Positions 35,539-45,300 of a DNA stretch of 64,000 nt are shown here, piece after piece. The notes beneath the pieces were generated by a model. It was given only the letters and a program-made list of their open reading frames with translations. It ran no database searches and was not told where the DNA came from. The position numbers were made by a program, and so were the translations under genes. How positions within the stretch are numbered: the stretch's first letter is position 1; every line of letters begins with the position of its first letter. Source of the DNA: UBA4582 sp013204195. Its GTDB lineage: Bacteria > Pseudomonadota > Gammaproteobacteria > Pseudomonadales > Azotimanducaceae. The DNA is taken from contig CAWUUH010000037.1 in assembly GCA_963925735.1 (NCBI GenBank), positions 9,891 to 73,890 on the forward strand, written 5' to 3'.

Positions 35539-37125
35539 ATGGCAATGAAACCATCACTCACTCTCCGGCTTGGCCAACAACTGCGCATGACGCCGCAGTT
35601 GCAGCAAGCGATCAAATTATTACAGCTCTCCACCCTGGACCTACAGCAGGAAATTCAGGAGGCGCTCGACTCAAACCTAATGCTCGAGGAGTTGAGTAGC
35701 GACGAGGATCAGACCGACGAGAAAGCCGCCGAGCAGACACTAGAAGACTACGACACCAGCGATGCCGGACAGAGCGAAGACAGCCGCTTAGCAAGCGCCG
35801 AAGATGACGGCAATGAGAACGACTCGGAAGCCGACAGCATCGAACTCTACGACCCAGAGCTCGACGGAGACTACCAACAGGATACAAGCGAGCAACTGAC
35901 CTCAGAAACCATCTCTGAAGAACTCCCGATTGACAGCGTCTGGGAGGATGTCTGGGATGAAACACCGCCAATGAACAGCCAGTCTGGCGCTGGCGGCGAC
36001 AGCGACGATGATTATATTGACACGCGCAACGTCGTCTCTACCTCTCTTCAGTCTCATCTTGAAGAACAGCTAAACCTGCGCCGACTTTCTGAGTCTGACG
36101 AACTGATTGCCATGACCATCGTCGATGGTCTAGACAGCAAGGGGATTCTGACAGTCAGCTTAGAGGATATATTGCTCAGCATCCCCGCAGAATACGAATG
36201 TGAAATGGACGAGGTACTCGCTGTTCTGCATTTAATTCAACACCTGGATCCAGTGGGTGTCGCCGCACGAGATCTGCGCGAGTGCTTGATCATTCAACTC
36301 AAGGCACTGCCTGAACAGACTCCGTGGCGAACTGAAGCCATCACCGTCGTCAGCGATCACATCAGCTCCTTGGCTAATCGCGACTATGCGCTTTTGATCA
36401 GAAAAACCAAGCTCAAAGAGGATGAATTACGTCAGGTCATTGCCCTTATCCAAACACTGAACCCTAGACCCGGCGCCGATATTGCGCCTAGCAGCACCGA
36501 GTACATAGAGCCTGATGTTCTGGTCAGCAAGAAAAAGGGCCGCTGGACGGTTGAATTGAATCCTAAATCTGCACCCCGGATTCGAGTCAACCAAGAGTAT
36601 GCCTCCATGATAAAGCGTGCTGACAATAGTAGCGACAACACCTACCTCAAGAACAACTTGCAGGAGGCTAGATGGTTCATTAAAAGCCTGCAGCAGCGCA
36701 ACGACACCCTGTTAAAGGTATCAACCAAGATCGTCGAATACCAACGGGGTTTTCTTGAGTATGGCGAGCAAGCCATGAAACCCTTGGTATTGCATGAAAT
36801 TGCCAGCGCTGTTGACCTGCATGAGTCGACGATTTCTCGGGTGACAACCCAAAAATACATGCTGACACCCGCCGGGGTCTTCGAACTCAAATATTTTTTC
36901 TCCAGCCATGTTAATACCCAGGCGGGGGGCGAGGTTTCCTCGACGGCTATTCGCTCTCTGATCAAGCAGTTGGTCGCCGCCGAAAATCCAAAAAAACCCC
37001 TGAGCGACAGCAAAATAGTGGGTTTGCTCGCAGAGCAGGACATCATGGTTGCGCGCCGAACAATAGCTAAATACCGAGAATCTTTGATGATCAGACCATC
37101 AAACGAGCGTAAACAACTGGTCTGA
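35539..37125 (+). CDS. rpoN: RNA polymerase sigma-54 factor RpoN
   Basis: The sigma-54 factor for enhancer-dependent promoters, 528 residues. Region I is glutamine-rich (LRLGQQLRMTPQLQQAIKLLQLS). A strongly acidic region II runs about 50-165. The core-binding domain, a helix-turn-helix near 420-440 and the RpoN box ARRTIAKYRESL near the C-terminus follow. Downstream hpf, ptsN, rapZ and ptsH form the classical nitrogen-PTS block. Confidence 0.97.
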   Translation: MAMKPSLTLRLGQQLRMTPQLQQAIKLLQLSTLDLQQEIQEALDSNLMLEELSSDEDQTDEKAAEQTLEDYDTSDAGQSEDSRLASAEDDGNENDSEADSIELYDPELDGDYQQDTSEQLTSETISEELPIDSVWEDVWDETPPMNSQSGAGGDSDDDYIDTRNVVSTSLQSHLEEQLNLRRLSESDELIAMTIVDGLDSKGILTVSLEDILLSIPAEYECEMDEVLAVLHLIQHLDPVGVAARDLRECLIIQLKALPEQTPWRTEAITVVSDHISSLANRDYALLIRKTKLKEDELRQVIALIQTLNPRPGADIAPSSTEYIEPDVLVSKKKGRWTVELNPKSAPRIRVNQEYASMIKRADNSSDNTYLKNNLQEARWFIKSLQQRNDTLLKVSTKIVEYQRGFLEYGEQAMKPLVLHEIASAVDLHESTISRVTTQKYMLTPAGVFELKYFFSSHVNTQAGGEVSSTAIRSLIKQLVAAENPKKPLSDSKIVGLLAEQDIMVARRTIAKYRESLMIRPSNERKQLV

Positions 37126-37172
37126 GCGAACCATCATAGAGAACTGGGGTCGTAATATTGAAGGGAAGTAGA

Positions 37173-37193
37173 TTCGGCCGAAAGACAGCCGAA
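37173..37193 (+). other. Hairpin in the rpoN-hpf gap
   Basis: TTCGGC (37173-37178) and GCCGAA (37188-37193) can pair across a nine-base loop, 54 bases before hpf. No T-run follows. It could be a processing or leader structure; function is unknown. Confidence 0.3.
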
Positions 37194-37246
37194 AGGTATC
37201 ACTTAGCTGAGCTGGGTGATTATTGTCAGATCTAAGGAGTAGCCAT

Positions 37247-37549
37247 ATGCAAATCACGGTCAGCGGGCACCACGTCGACATCACCGACTCACTGCGTAAT
37301 TACGTTGTCACAAGGCTAGACAGACTAGAACGCCACTTCGATAAGATTACCCACATTAATGTCATTCTTACGGTCGAGAAGCTTCGACAGAAAGCTGAGT
37401 CGACAGTCCATATTTCTGGCGGCGAAATCTATGCTGAGGCTGAATCAGATGACATGTATGCTGCGATCGATCAGCTGACCGACAAACTTGACCGACAGCT
37501 CATCAAACAAAAAGAGAAATCTAACGACAAAAAACTGAAGATCCGCTAG
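37247..37549 (+). CDS. hpf: Hibernation promoting factor, short form
   Basis: A 100-residue ribosome-binding protein that helps form inactive 100S ribosomes in stationary phase. The ATG at 37247 has AAGGAG seven bases upstream and gives MQITVSGHHVDITDSLRNYV; the earlier in-frame start at 37223 lacks a site. HISGGEIYAEAESDDMYAAID is typical. The length marks the short gammaproteobacterial form. Confidence 0.95.
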   Translation: MQITVSGHHVDITDSLRNYVVTRLDRLERHFDKITHINVILTVEKLRQKAESTVHISGGEIYAEAESDDMYAAIDQLTDKLDRQLIKQKEKSNDKKLKIR

Positions 37550-37633
37550 CCGGCAAAGGGCCGAACTTGGTCATTCGCGGGTCAATTTGCCTTTAACGCC
37601 CAACTTCGCTCGACGTCTTTTTGAATGACTTGG

Positions 37634-37639
37634 TATAAT
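37634..37639 (+). promoter_or_regulatory. Extended -10 promoter upstream of ptsN
   Basis: TATAAT preceded by TGG forms a TGn extended -10 element about 100 bases before ptsN. No good -35 is seen, which is usual for extended -10 promoters. It would give ptsN-rapZ-ptsH transcription independent of rpoN-hpf. Confidence 0.5.
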
Positions 37640-37679
37640 TAACGCCGCGAAGGCAGCAACAAGCCGCCCAAAGTCACGC

Positions 37680-37702
37680 CATCGGCCTTATATTTGCCGA
37701 TG
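37680..37702 (+). other. Leader hairpin before ptsN
   Basis: CATCGGC (37680-37686) and GCCGATG (37696-37702) form a perfect seven-base stem with a nine-base loop between the putative promoter and the ptsN start. No T-run follows, so it is unlikely to be a terminator. Confidence 0.4.
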
Positions 37703-37742
37703 ACTTATTGTTACCAGCAACGAACTCAGCGGCAGAGTAGAA

Positions 37743-38216
37743 TTGAACATTGAATCCATTTTAAGCTTGAGTCGAACTCACGCCAATATCCAGGCGAACA
37801 GTAAAAAGCGCGCCATCGAGGAAGCCGCAAGGCTAATCGCTGCCAGCATGGCGGGTCTCGACGCCGAAGAAATATACAACAACCTGATCGCTCGTGAGAA
37901 ACTCGGCACTACCGCCATCGGGCATGGCATCGCGATTCCTCATTGTCGGCTCAGTAGTTGCCAAGAAATCGTCGGCAGCCTCATCTCTCTTCAAGAACCT
38001 GTTGATTTCGGCGCGTTCGATGATCAAGGCGTGAACCTAATGTTCGTTATGCTCGTTCCTTCGAAGGAGGTGGATGAACACCTGCAAGCCCTGGCCATGT
38101 TAGCCGAGCGCTTTGAAACAAAGGCCTATCGCGACCTATTGAGCGCAGCCGACAGTCATCAGGCTTTATACGACCGTTCAATCTTGCCGTTGAGTCGCCC
38201 CACAGACAAACCCTAA
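37743..38216 (+). CDS. ptsN: PTS-Ntr EIIA component PtsN
   Basis: The EIIA-Ntr regulatory protein, 157 residues, phosphorylated at H67 (in AIPHCRL). It starts with TTG at 37743, which gives MNIESILSL, matching family N-termini; the next ATG would cut off about 35 residues. It receives phosphate from the HPr encoded two genes on and affects potassium and nitrogen regulation in relatives. Confidence 0.93.
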   Translation: MNIESILSLSRTHANIQANSKKRAIEEAARLIAASMAGLDAEEIYNNLIAREKLGTTAIGHGIAIPHCRLSSCQEIVGSLISLQEPVDFGAFDDQGVNLMFVMLVPSKEVDEHLQALAMLAERFETKAYRDLLSAADSHQALYDRSILPLSRPTDKP

Positions 38217-38257
38217 TAGTCACCCCGCCATTCTCACTAAGGAACTCTCTACAACCC

Positions 38258-39130
38258 ATGATTTCCCTTATCATCATCAGCGGTCGGTCTGGTTCAGGTA
38301 AAAGCACGGCGCTACACGTGCTCGAAGACATGGACTACTATTGTATCGACAATCTACCCGTGAGCCTGCTGGAACCACTGATCCTGCGCCTGAGCAAAGA
38401 GCAGGTGGCACAGAAGGTCGCCGTCAGCATTGACGCCCGGAATATCGCCGCCGATCTGGCGCTGTTTCCCGAAATCATGGACAAAATCGACAGCCACATT
38501 GTCAAAATCAAAATTGTCTATCTAGATTCAAATGGCCCGACACTCGTCAAGCGCTTCAGCGAAACTCGGCGTAAACACCCACTGTCAGACAAGGGCACAG
38601 CGCTTCGAGAGGCGCTGGAACTTGAGTCAAGCCTGCTGGGGCCAATCGCCTTGATGGCAGACCTGACGATCGAAACCTCAAGCCTGACGATTCATGAACT
38701 TCGTGATCTGGTGCGAACTCGCGTTACTGGCGAGCGCCACGAGTTCGCTTTATTGTTCTTGTCCTTCGCCTACAAAAATGGCGTGCCCGTGGATGCTGAC
38801 CTGGTATTCGATGTTCGTTGCCTGCCAAACCCTCACTGGAAGGCTAATCTTCGGTCATTGACAGGCTTGGACCTGCCTGTGCAAGCGTTTTTAGCGTCAC
38901 ATGACGAAGTCAACGCAATGCTCGAGGATATCGGTGAGTTTTTAACCAAGTGGTTACCACAGTTTGAAGCCAATAATCGCAGTTATATGACCGTTGCTAT
39001 CGGTTGCACCGGTGGCCAGCACCGATCAGTCTTTATCAGCGAGCGGCTAAAGCAGAATTTTGAATCTAAATGGACAAATGTGCAGATACGTCACCGGGAA
39101 TTAAGTAAGATCACGTCATCCCGCAGCTGA
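38258..39130 (+). CDS. rapZ: RNase adapter protein RapZ
   Basis: A nucleotide-binding protein (290 residues) with the N-terminal P-loop GRSGSGKST (about 8-16) and a C-terminal RNA- and metabolite-binding domain marked by FDVRCLPNPHW and GCTGGQHRSVFISERL. In E. coli it directs the GlmZ small RNA to RNase E. Located between ptsN and ptsH as usual. Confidence 0.96.
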   Translation: MISLIIISGRSGSGKSTALHVLEDMDYYCIDNLPVSLLEPLILRLSKEQVAQKVAVSIDARNIAADLALFPEIMDKIDSHIVKIKIVYLDSNGPTLVKRFSETRRKHPLSDKGTALREALELESSLLGPIALMADLTIETSSLTIHELRDLVRTRVTGERHEFALLFLSFAYKNGVPVDADLVFDVRCLPNPHWKANLRSLTGLDLPVQAFLASHDEVNAMLEDIGEFLTKWLPQFEANNRSYMTVAIGCTGGQHRSVFISERLKQNFESKWTNVQIRHRELSKITSSRS

Positions 39131-39145
39131 CAGAGAAACATTTGT

Positions 39146-39415
39146 GTGATTGAGCAACAAACCACTATTCAGAACAAACTCGGCCTGCATGCCAGAGCAG
39201 CCTCAAAATTCGTGGGGGTCGCACAGCGGTTTTCTGCCGACATTACGGTCACCAATGGCGATCAAACTGCGAATGGCAAGAGTATTATGTCGATGATGAT
39301 CCTTCAGGCATCAAAGGGCACTGTTATTAACATTCGCACCGATGGTGAAGACGAAGTACCGGCACTCGCGCAAATAATCGCCTTGATTACTAATCTTTTC
39401 GACGAAGCAGAGTAA
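39146..39415 (+). CDS. ptsH: Phosphocarrier protein HPr/NPr
   Basis: An 89-residue HPr-family protein starting at GTG 39146. The phospho-site H15 lies in GLHARAA, and the regulatory-type serine S46 in GKSIMSMM. In this locus it acts in the nitrogen PTS (NPr). It lies 15 bases after rapZ. Confidence 0.95.
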   Translation: MIEQQTTIQNKLGLHARAASKFVGVAQRFSADITVTNGDQTANGKSIMSMMILQASKGTVINIRTDGEDEVPALAQIIALITNLFDEAE

Positions 39416-39428
39416 CTGCAGGCAATTT

Positions 39429-40787
39429 ATGCCAGACCCCAAAGAAGTCAGAATCCTATCCCCCAGAGAAGCTCTGAGCGATTTATTCGAATCTGGCACC
39501 TACAATCAAATAAAAAATCTGCTGGACTCCCTGCGTCCGGCGGATATTGCGGCCCTGTTAGAATCGTCACCGCCCAAAGAGCGGACGATTATCTGGAACC
39601 TGATTCCAGATGACGAACAAAGTGAGATCCTTCAGCAAGTCGACCCCGACGTCATTCCTGATTTGCTGGCTGACAAATCTGCAGAAGAGCTCCTGCCACT
39701 CCTTGAGCAAATCGTTTCCGACGATGATCTAACCGACATTCTCCAACATCTACCTGATGCAATCACCTATCAGGTGCTGCAATCAATGGACTCGCAGGAC
39801 CGAGCTCGGGTTGAGAACCTCCTCTCCTATCCAGAGGATACAGCTGGCGGCCTCATGGACACGGACACCATCAGTGTCCGTCCTCGAGTCACACTGGACG
39901 TTGTACTGCGGTATCTGCGCCGGCATACCGAATTACCACAGATGACCGATAATCTCGTCGTCGTTAATAGCAATGATGAGTACATAGGCCTATTACCCAT
40001 CAGTACGCTGTTAGTTTCTGACCCGTCAATGACCGTCAGAGAAATGATGGTGACCGAAATTGAGCCCATCCAAGCCAGCGCTCACCGTTCAGAAGTTGCC
40101 GCCCTCTTTCAGCGCTATGACCTAGTGTCCGCGCCCGTTGTGGGGCCGACCGGCAAACTGCTGGGTCGAATCACCATTGACGACGTGGTAGATGTTATCG
40201 TCGATGAAGCGGATCACTCTCTACTGGGTATGGCCGGCTTGACTGAAGACGAAGATACGTTCGCACCAATCATGAGGACAGCAAGAAGCCGCGCTGTCTG
40301 GTTGGGCGCTAATCTGATGACCGCTTTTCTCGCCTCCGCCGTGATTAACATCTTTGAAGAAACCATTGCCAAAGTAGTGGCGCTGGCGGTGTTGATGCCG
40401 ATCGTCGCCAGTATGGGTGGGGTCGCCGGTAGTCAAACGCTGACACTGGTCATCCGCAGCATGGCACAGGGCCAGCTGGTAGAGAGCAACAAACGCTGGT
40501 TAATGAATCGAGAACTCGCTGTCGGCGCCATCAACGGTGCTCTGTGGGCCGTTATCGTCGCCGCCGCCGCCTCCGCAGTCTTCGGCGACTATATGCTAGG
40601 CTTAATTATCGCCACGGCACTTATTATCAATATTGTCGTCGCAGCGCTTGCGGGGGCCTTGCTGCCCGGTATACTAAAAAATCTAGGTATTGATCCCGCT
40701 ATTGCCGGCAGTGTTGTTCTGACAACCATCACTGACGTGGTAGGGTTTATGTCCTTCCTTGGCCTAGCCACGCTATTTTATCGGTGA
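39429..40787 (+). CDS. mgtE: Magnesium transporter MgtE
   Basis: A 452-residue Mg2+ channel/transporter. The N-terminal helical domain (about 25-125) is followed by paired CBS domains (about 135-255) and five membrane helices (about 285-450). Family segments include AGGLMDTD, PIVASMGGVAGSQTLTLVIR and TDVVGFMSFLGLATLF. CBS domains gate the channel by Mg2+. It starts 13 bases after ptsH. Confidence 0.96.
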   Translation: MPDPKEVRILSPREALSDLFESGTYNQIKNLLDSLRPADIAALLESSPPKERTIIWNLIPDDEQSEILQQVDPDVIPDLLADKSAEELLPLLEQIVSDDDLTDILQHLPDAITYQVLQSMDSQDRARVENLLSYPEDTAGGLMDTDTISVRPRVTLDVVLRYLRRHTELPQMTDNLVVVNSNDEYIGLLPISTLLVSDPSMTVREMMVTEIEPIQASAHRSEVAALFQRYDLVSAPVVGPTGKLLGRITIDDVVDVIVDEADHSLLGMAGLTEDEDTFAPIMRTARSRAVWLGANLMTAFLASAVINIFEETIAKVVALAVLMPIVASMGGVAGSQTLTLVIRSMAQGQLVESNKRWLMNRELAVGAINGALWAVIVAAAASAVFGDYMLGLIIATALIINIVVAALAGALLPGILKNLGIDPAIAGSVVLTTITDVVGFMSFLGLATLFYR

Positions 40788-40903
40788 CAGCTCCACAGCG
40801 ATAATTTTCTCGGTAATCACCACCAATTAGCAAATTCAAGACGCTCACACGAGCCGCGGCAGTTATAATCACATTGAACACATCAGGAAAAACCTTACCC
40901 GTC

Positions 40904-41473
40904 ATGAATGAAGAAGAAGATTTTGTAGAATATGACGATGACTCGCCGAGCAAGTCACAGCGTAAACGCGATATGCATGCACTCCGAGATATGGGAGAAA
41001 GACTTCTCGAGCTGCCTGATGCGCATGTCAGAGAACTGTTACCATCTGAAATCATGGACGCTCTGACAGCCTGCCGGAAAATCACCAAAGGCAACGCTCG
41101 CAAACGTCAGATGCAGTACGTTGGCAAACTCCTACGCCAGGTGGAAACCGATAAGCTTCAAGCCTTGCTGGATCGATTCGATGCTAGCTCGCAAGATCAT
41201 GTTAACAAATTCCACAAACTCGAACGCTGGCGCGAACGTCTATTAAGTCAAGATAACACCGTCACCGAGGAAATTATTAGCGAAACACCGGGCATCGACC
41301 GTCAACATTTGCGCCAACTAACCCGCGCAGCGGTCCTTGAGCGAGCGCAAGACAAGCAGCTTCAGGTTCAATTTCGAAAGCTCTTTCAGTACATGAAATC
41401 TTTTGAGATCAACGCCAGCCCAGACACCGCAGAAGACACAACAATGGACACTACCGAGGATAACCAACCTTAA
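40904..41473 (+). CDS. darP: Ribosome-associated protein DarP (YjgA)
   Basis: A 189-residue DUF615 protein, an assembly factor of the 50S subunit in E. coli. KSQRKRDMHALRDMGERLLEL and KITKGNARKRQMQYVGKLLR are hallmark segments. I choose ATG 40904; a TTG at 40874 would add ten residues. It usually neighbours pmbA and tldD, both absent here. Its stop abuts the stop of the convergent nitrilase gene. Confidence 0.94.
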   Translation: MNEEEDFVEYDDDSPSKSQRKRDMHALRDMGERLLELPDAHVRELLPSEIMDALTACRKITKGNARKRQMQYVGKLLRQVETDKLQALLDRFDASSQDHVNKFHKLERWRERLLSQDNTVTEEIISETPGIDRQHLRQLTRAAVLERAQDKQLQVQFRKLFQYMKSFEINASPDTAEDTTMDTTEDNQP

Positions 41474-42301
41474 CTAAAGACGCCGTTGATGATGCACCGG
41501 CATATCACGGCGAATCCTATGTATCGCCTCGAGATCAACATCGGCGAATAAAACCCCCTCACCCAGCCCCAATTTTGCCACCACCTCACCCCAAGGGCTA
41601 ACCACCATACTATGGCCATGTGTCTCGCGGCCCGAGTCATGCACCCCGCCCTGACAAGCAGCGATCGTATAAGCGACGTTTTCAATGGCGCGGGCCCGCA
41701 TCAGAACCTCAAAGTGCGCTTCGCCCGTCACCCTTGTAAATGCCGATGGCACAAGAAGACACTCTGCACCTTGAGCAAATAAGCGTCGATACAGTTCCGG
41801 AAAACGAATATCGTAACAAACCGAAAGGCCGACCTTACCCAACGGTGTCGCCACTACGACCAATTCATCGCCCGGCTCGAAGACCAGTGACTCACGATAA
41901 TGTCGCTGCGAATCGGCCACCTCCACATCAAACATGTGAATTTTATCATAGCGCGCAATTTCAACCCCATCAGGGTTATAGACGATTGACGCCGCACGCA
42001 CTCGACCCCCTGTCGGGACTGCGCCATTAGAGCGCTTGGCTAATGGCATTGTGCCAGCAAAAATCCAGCAAGAAAGCTCATCCGCCAGTGCGGCCAGGAA
42101 CCTTCTAATAAGCGGTTCCCGACCCGCTTCCCGCGCCCCAATTTGGTAGGTGTTTGGCGCCGCCAACGCCGCAAAATTCTCAGGCAGGAAAATAAATTTA
42201 GCTGACCGAGCAGCCTCGCGAATCAACGCATCAACCCGCGCCAAATTACCTTCAACAAACTGGCTACTCACCATTTGCACGAGCGCAATCGTATTCTTCA
42301 C
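41474..42301 (-). CDS. Carbon-nitrogen hydrolase, Nit-type (deaminated glutathione amidase-like)
   Basis: A 275-residue nitrilase-superfamily amidase with the catalytic triad E41 (LPENF), K120 (RYDKIHMFD) and C162 (SVCYDIRFPEL). The HMFDVEV context matches Nit1/YbeM-type enzymes that hydrolyse deaminated glutathione. Its start is 42 bases after the yhdP stop on the same strand, an order conserved in Pseudomonas-type genomes; substrate is inferred from family. Confidence 0.9.
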   Translation of the reverse strand: MKNTIALVQMVSSQFVEGNLARVDALIREAARSAKFIFLPENFAALAAPNTYQIGAREAGREPLIRRFLAALADELSCWIFAGTMPLAKRSNGAVPTGGRVRAASIVYNPDGVEIARYDKIHMFDVEVADSQRHYRESLVFEPGDELVVVATPLGKVGLSVCYDIRFPELYRRLFAQGAECLLVPSAFTRVTGEAHFEVLMRARAIENVAYTIAACQGGVHDSGRETHGHSMVVSPWGEVVAKLGLGEGVLFADVDLEAIHRIRRDMPVHHQRRL

Positions 42302-42343
42302 GGGATACCCACAGTTTTCATAGCGATGATCGGATCATTAGGG

Positions 42344-45300
42344 TTACGGCGCTTCCGTCGAACTTGACCCGCCGTCGGTCTTGGCGTCGATATCACCGGC
42401 AGACTCAGCTTCTGGCGTTGCCCGAACTGAATCGTTAAAGATCGATACAAACTCAATGACAGGCACATCCATGGTCCCTGAGACCTTATATTTGGCACTG
42501 GTCATTTTATTGATCTGCTCTTCGAAAATTTTCTGAGCAATAAACACACCAGCACCTACCAACGGATTTGCCAAGGCCGAATAGGCCGCATACCAGGGCA
42601 AATTACGCCCCACGGGTAGCGTCACGATCAAATCGTTATCAAGCTCGCCAGTCTTGATATTCATCTCGCCACCGACTCTAAATATACTGCTTGCACCCTC
42701 AATGGTAATGGGCTCTAACACATCAACAATACCGTTATTGAATCTTGCAGCACCGCTAATTTTATTGAAGGAAAACCCTTCATTAACAATATCTGAAAAA
42801 TCGAACCGAAAGCGCCTAGCCAATGACGCGAAGTCAAAAACACCCAACAGTTTAAGGGCGCCGGTACTGGTCTCGGCCTGGACAAATCGACCGCTCTGCG
42901 CATCGATCGAAATTCGACCTTCAATTTTATCTATGTCGATCTGGGTCGGCGAACCAGACCAGCTAATATCGCTGTCGAAAACCATTTTTTCGCCCTCCAC
43001 GCTAGAGGCAAAACCCCACTGCTTTAGCGCTAGCGCCAAATCGACAATGTTAACGACACCAACAAAGTGACTGGACTGCTTTTCGTCACTGATCCTCCAT
43101 GTAACACTCGATTTTGAATCAATCTCTAATCCCTTAAAATTAGCAGTCAGTGCCTCGAATATTCCGCCCCGATCATCTGGCCTGAAATTAAATGCCCAGC
43201 TACCATAGTTCTCTGCATCCACCGTCACGTTTTTTGCGCGAAAGTTGACCGGAACCAAGTCAACAGGGTCTAACCCTTGCAGCGGGTCAGTCTCGTCTTC
43301 GGTGGTCATAAAACGGAGGTAATCGAAATCAAACCCTAGCGGTGCTCCTTCCTGATCAGGAACCGTAACCAGACCCTGTAACAAATCGTTGGCTAACTCG
43401 ACATTCCATGCATCCTGTTGCCGTGAAATGTGCATGTAGACCGACTCGAGTTCAAACCCAAGTATATTGAGACGACCAACCTGCAGATTCACCGACGCCA
43501 GGGTCTCGGCCAGTTCCGACTCCAGCGAAACGTCGGTCTTGCCTTCCAACTCATCACTGAGCTGACGCCATTGCTCATAATCAGCTTCCTGAATTGCGCC
43601 AGTGACCCGTAACTTATCGAAGGTCACGGCGCCAAGGGGACTCTGACCGAAGTGGATTCGGCCACCTACTACCACACCTTCACGACTCTCCAGTAATGCA
43701 TGGACGCTGTCACCCAGCACCAAGTTAATCTCATCTGCAGACTCAAAAATCGTTTGCTCATAAGCCATGGATAAGCGATCGGCTGCCAACTTAGCCAGAG
43801 GGCTTGGCAAATTAATTTCAACACCCTGCAGGTCCGAGGTGATATTTACAGACAAGCCTGCTGTCGATGCGCCGACTGGAATACGCACCAGGGAATGATA
43901 GTCAAAGGTCCCAACCGCCTTCGATAGCAGAGCCTGACCTGACCACTCATAGACTTCATTGATACTCGCGCGCCCATCACCAATGATTGCGATTTCAAGA
44001 ATGGCACCGCTCGCGTCACAGGTGGAGACAATGTCATTGCGTGCCAAATCACCGAATAACGATGCTTCAAATGGCGCTGCATTCAGCCCACGGGCACTGT
44101 CGTACGTAAAATGACCGGAGATATCTTTTACCGCTAAATTAAGATCACCCATAAAGAGATCTCCACTAGCAAGATCTATGGATAGGTCGACCTTGACAGG
44201 CTCGCCAGCTCGCGGCCCGATGGGTACATTTAGCTTGAGATCACCATGCATTGGGCCAGCAGCCACCCAGCTACTCGCCATCTGCCCCGTCAGCGCGGCA
44301 ATCGGCGATTCGTTCAGAATCTTAATACCATCACTGAAATCGCCCTGAACAGCACCACTCACCAAAATTGAGTCAGCACCGCCATCTTCTGTTATCGGCA
44401 AGCTGACCATGACCTGCTCAAGCCGGCTATCGAAAATAGCTGCCGTAGCCGCTTTTGATTCCACCATGGCATTATTGATATAGATCGTCGCTTCTAGATC
44501 GTGCAATACTGGCCAGGCGGGATCATAGGCTAGCGCGACATTTTCAACATCAAAGTAGATTTCGTGTACTTTGCGAATTTTCGGAGCGTCTCGAAATAGC
44601 GATCCATGAAACAGCAGGCCAGCTTCAGCCACCGTACCACCGCGAATCGCCCGGCCAAGCCATTCTCGAAGTGTGACGCTCAGCACTTCAGGCAGGTACC
44701 GGTTTGCCGAATTCAACTGCGCGTGCCGCAGGCCAATCTCTAGACCCCAGGTGTGATTTTCACGATCTGCAGGTAAGTTAATCATCAGCCTGCCCGCGGC
44801 TACTAATGGACCCTCGGTCAATTCGATCAGCCCGCTACGGAGTTGTATCGCATCTGGCTGCACCGCATAGTTCAGGCGTGCTTGTGCCGTATCAAACGAC
44901 CATGGCACCGAAAACATAGAGCCGAAATTAAGCTCGAAGGGCGTCTTATTGTGTATATCCAGGTAGCCACTTTCTGAGCCTATTGAGACAAAACCATCGA
45001 GATGGTTAATACCTGGCAAGGTTAAATAGCTATTAAAGCCGAGGCCATCAATTTTAGCCGTTAACGACGGCACAGGGGTCGAGTTGAGATGATCGATATG
45101 AACAAACAATTGATCCAACTCGCCGGTTAATGCCATCCCACTTAAGGCATCTATACTTTGCTGTGGCGACAATTCGGTTCGCTCGCCTAGATTGATCAAC
45201 ACATCTACCAAGCCAGCAACAGACAATCGGGGCAAAGCTACCGCTAAAGACTGGTCTCCTTTTAGATCTCGATAGACTGCTGACAAGCCATCCAGGTTCA

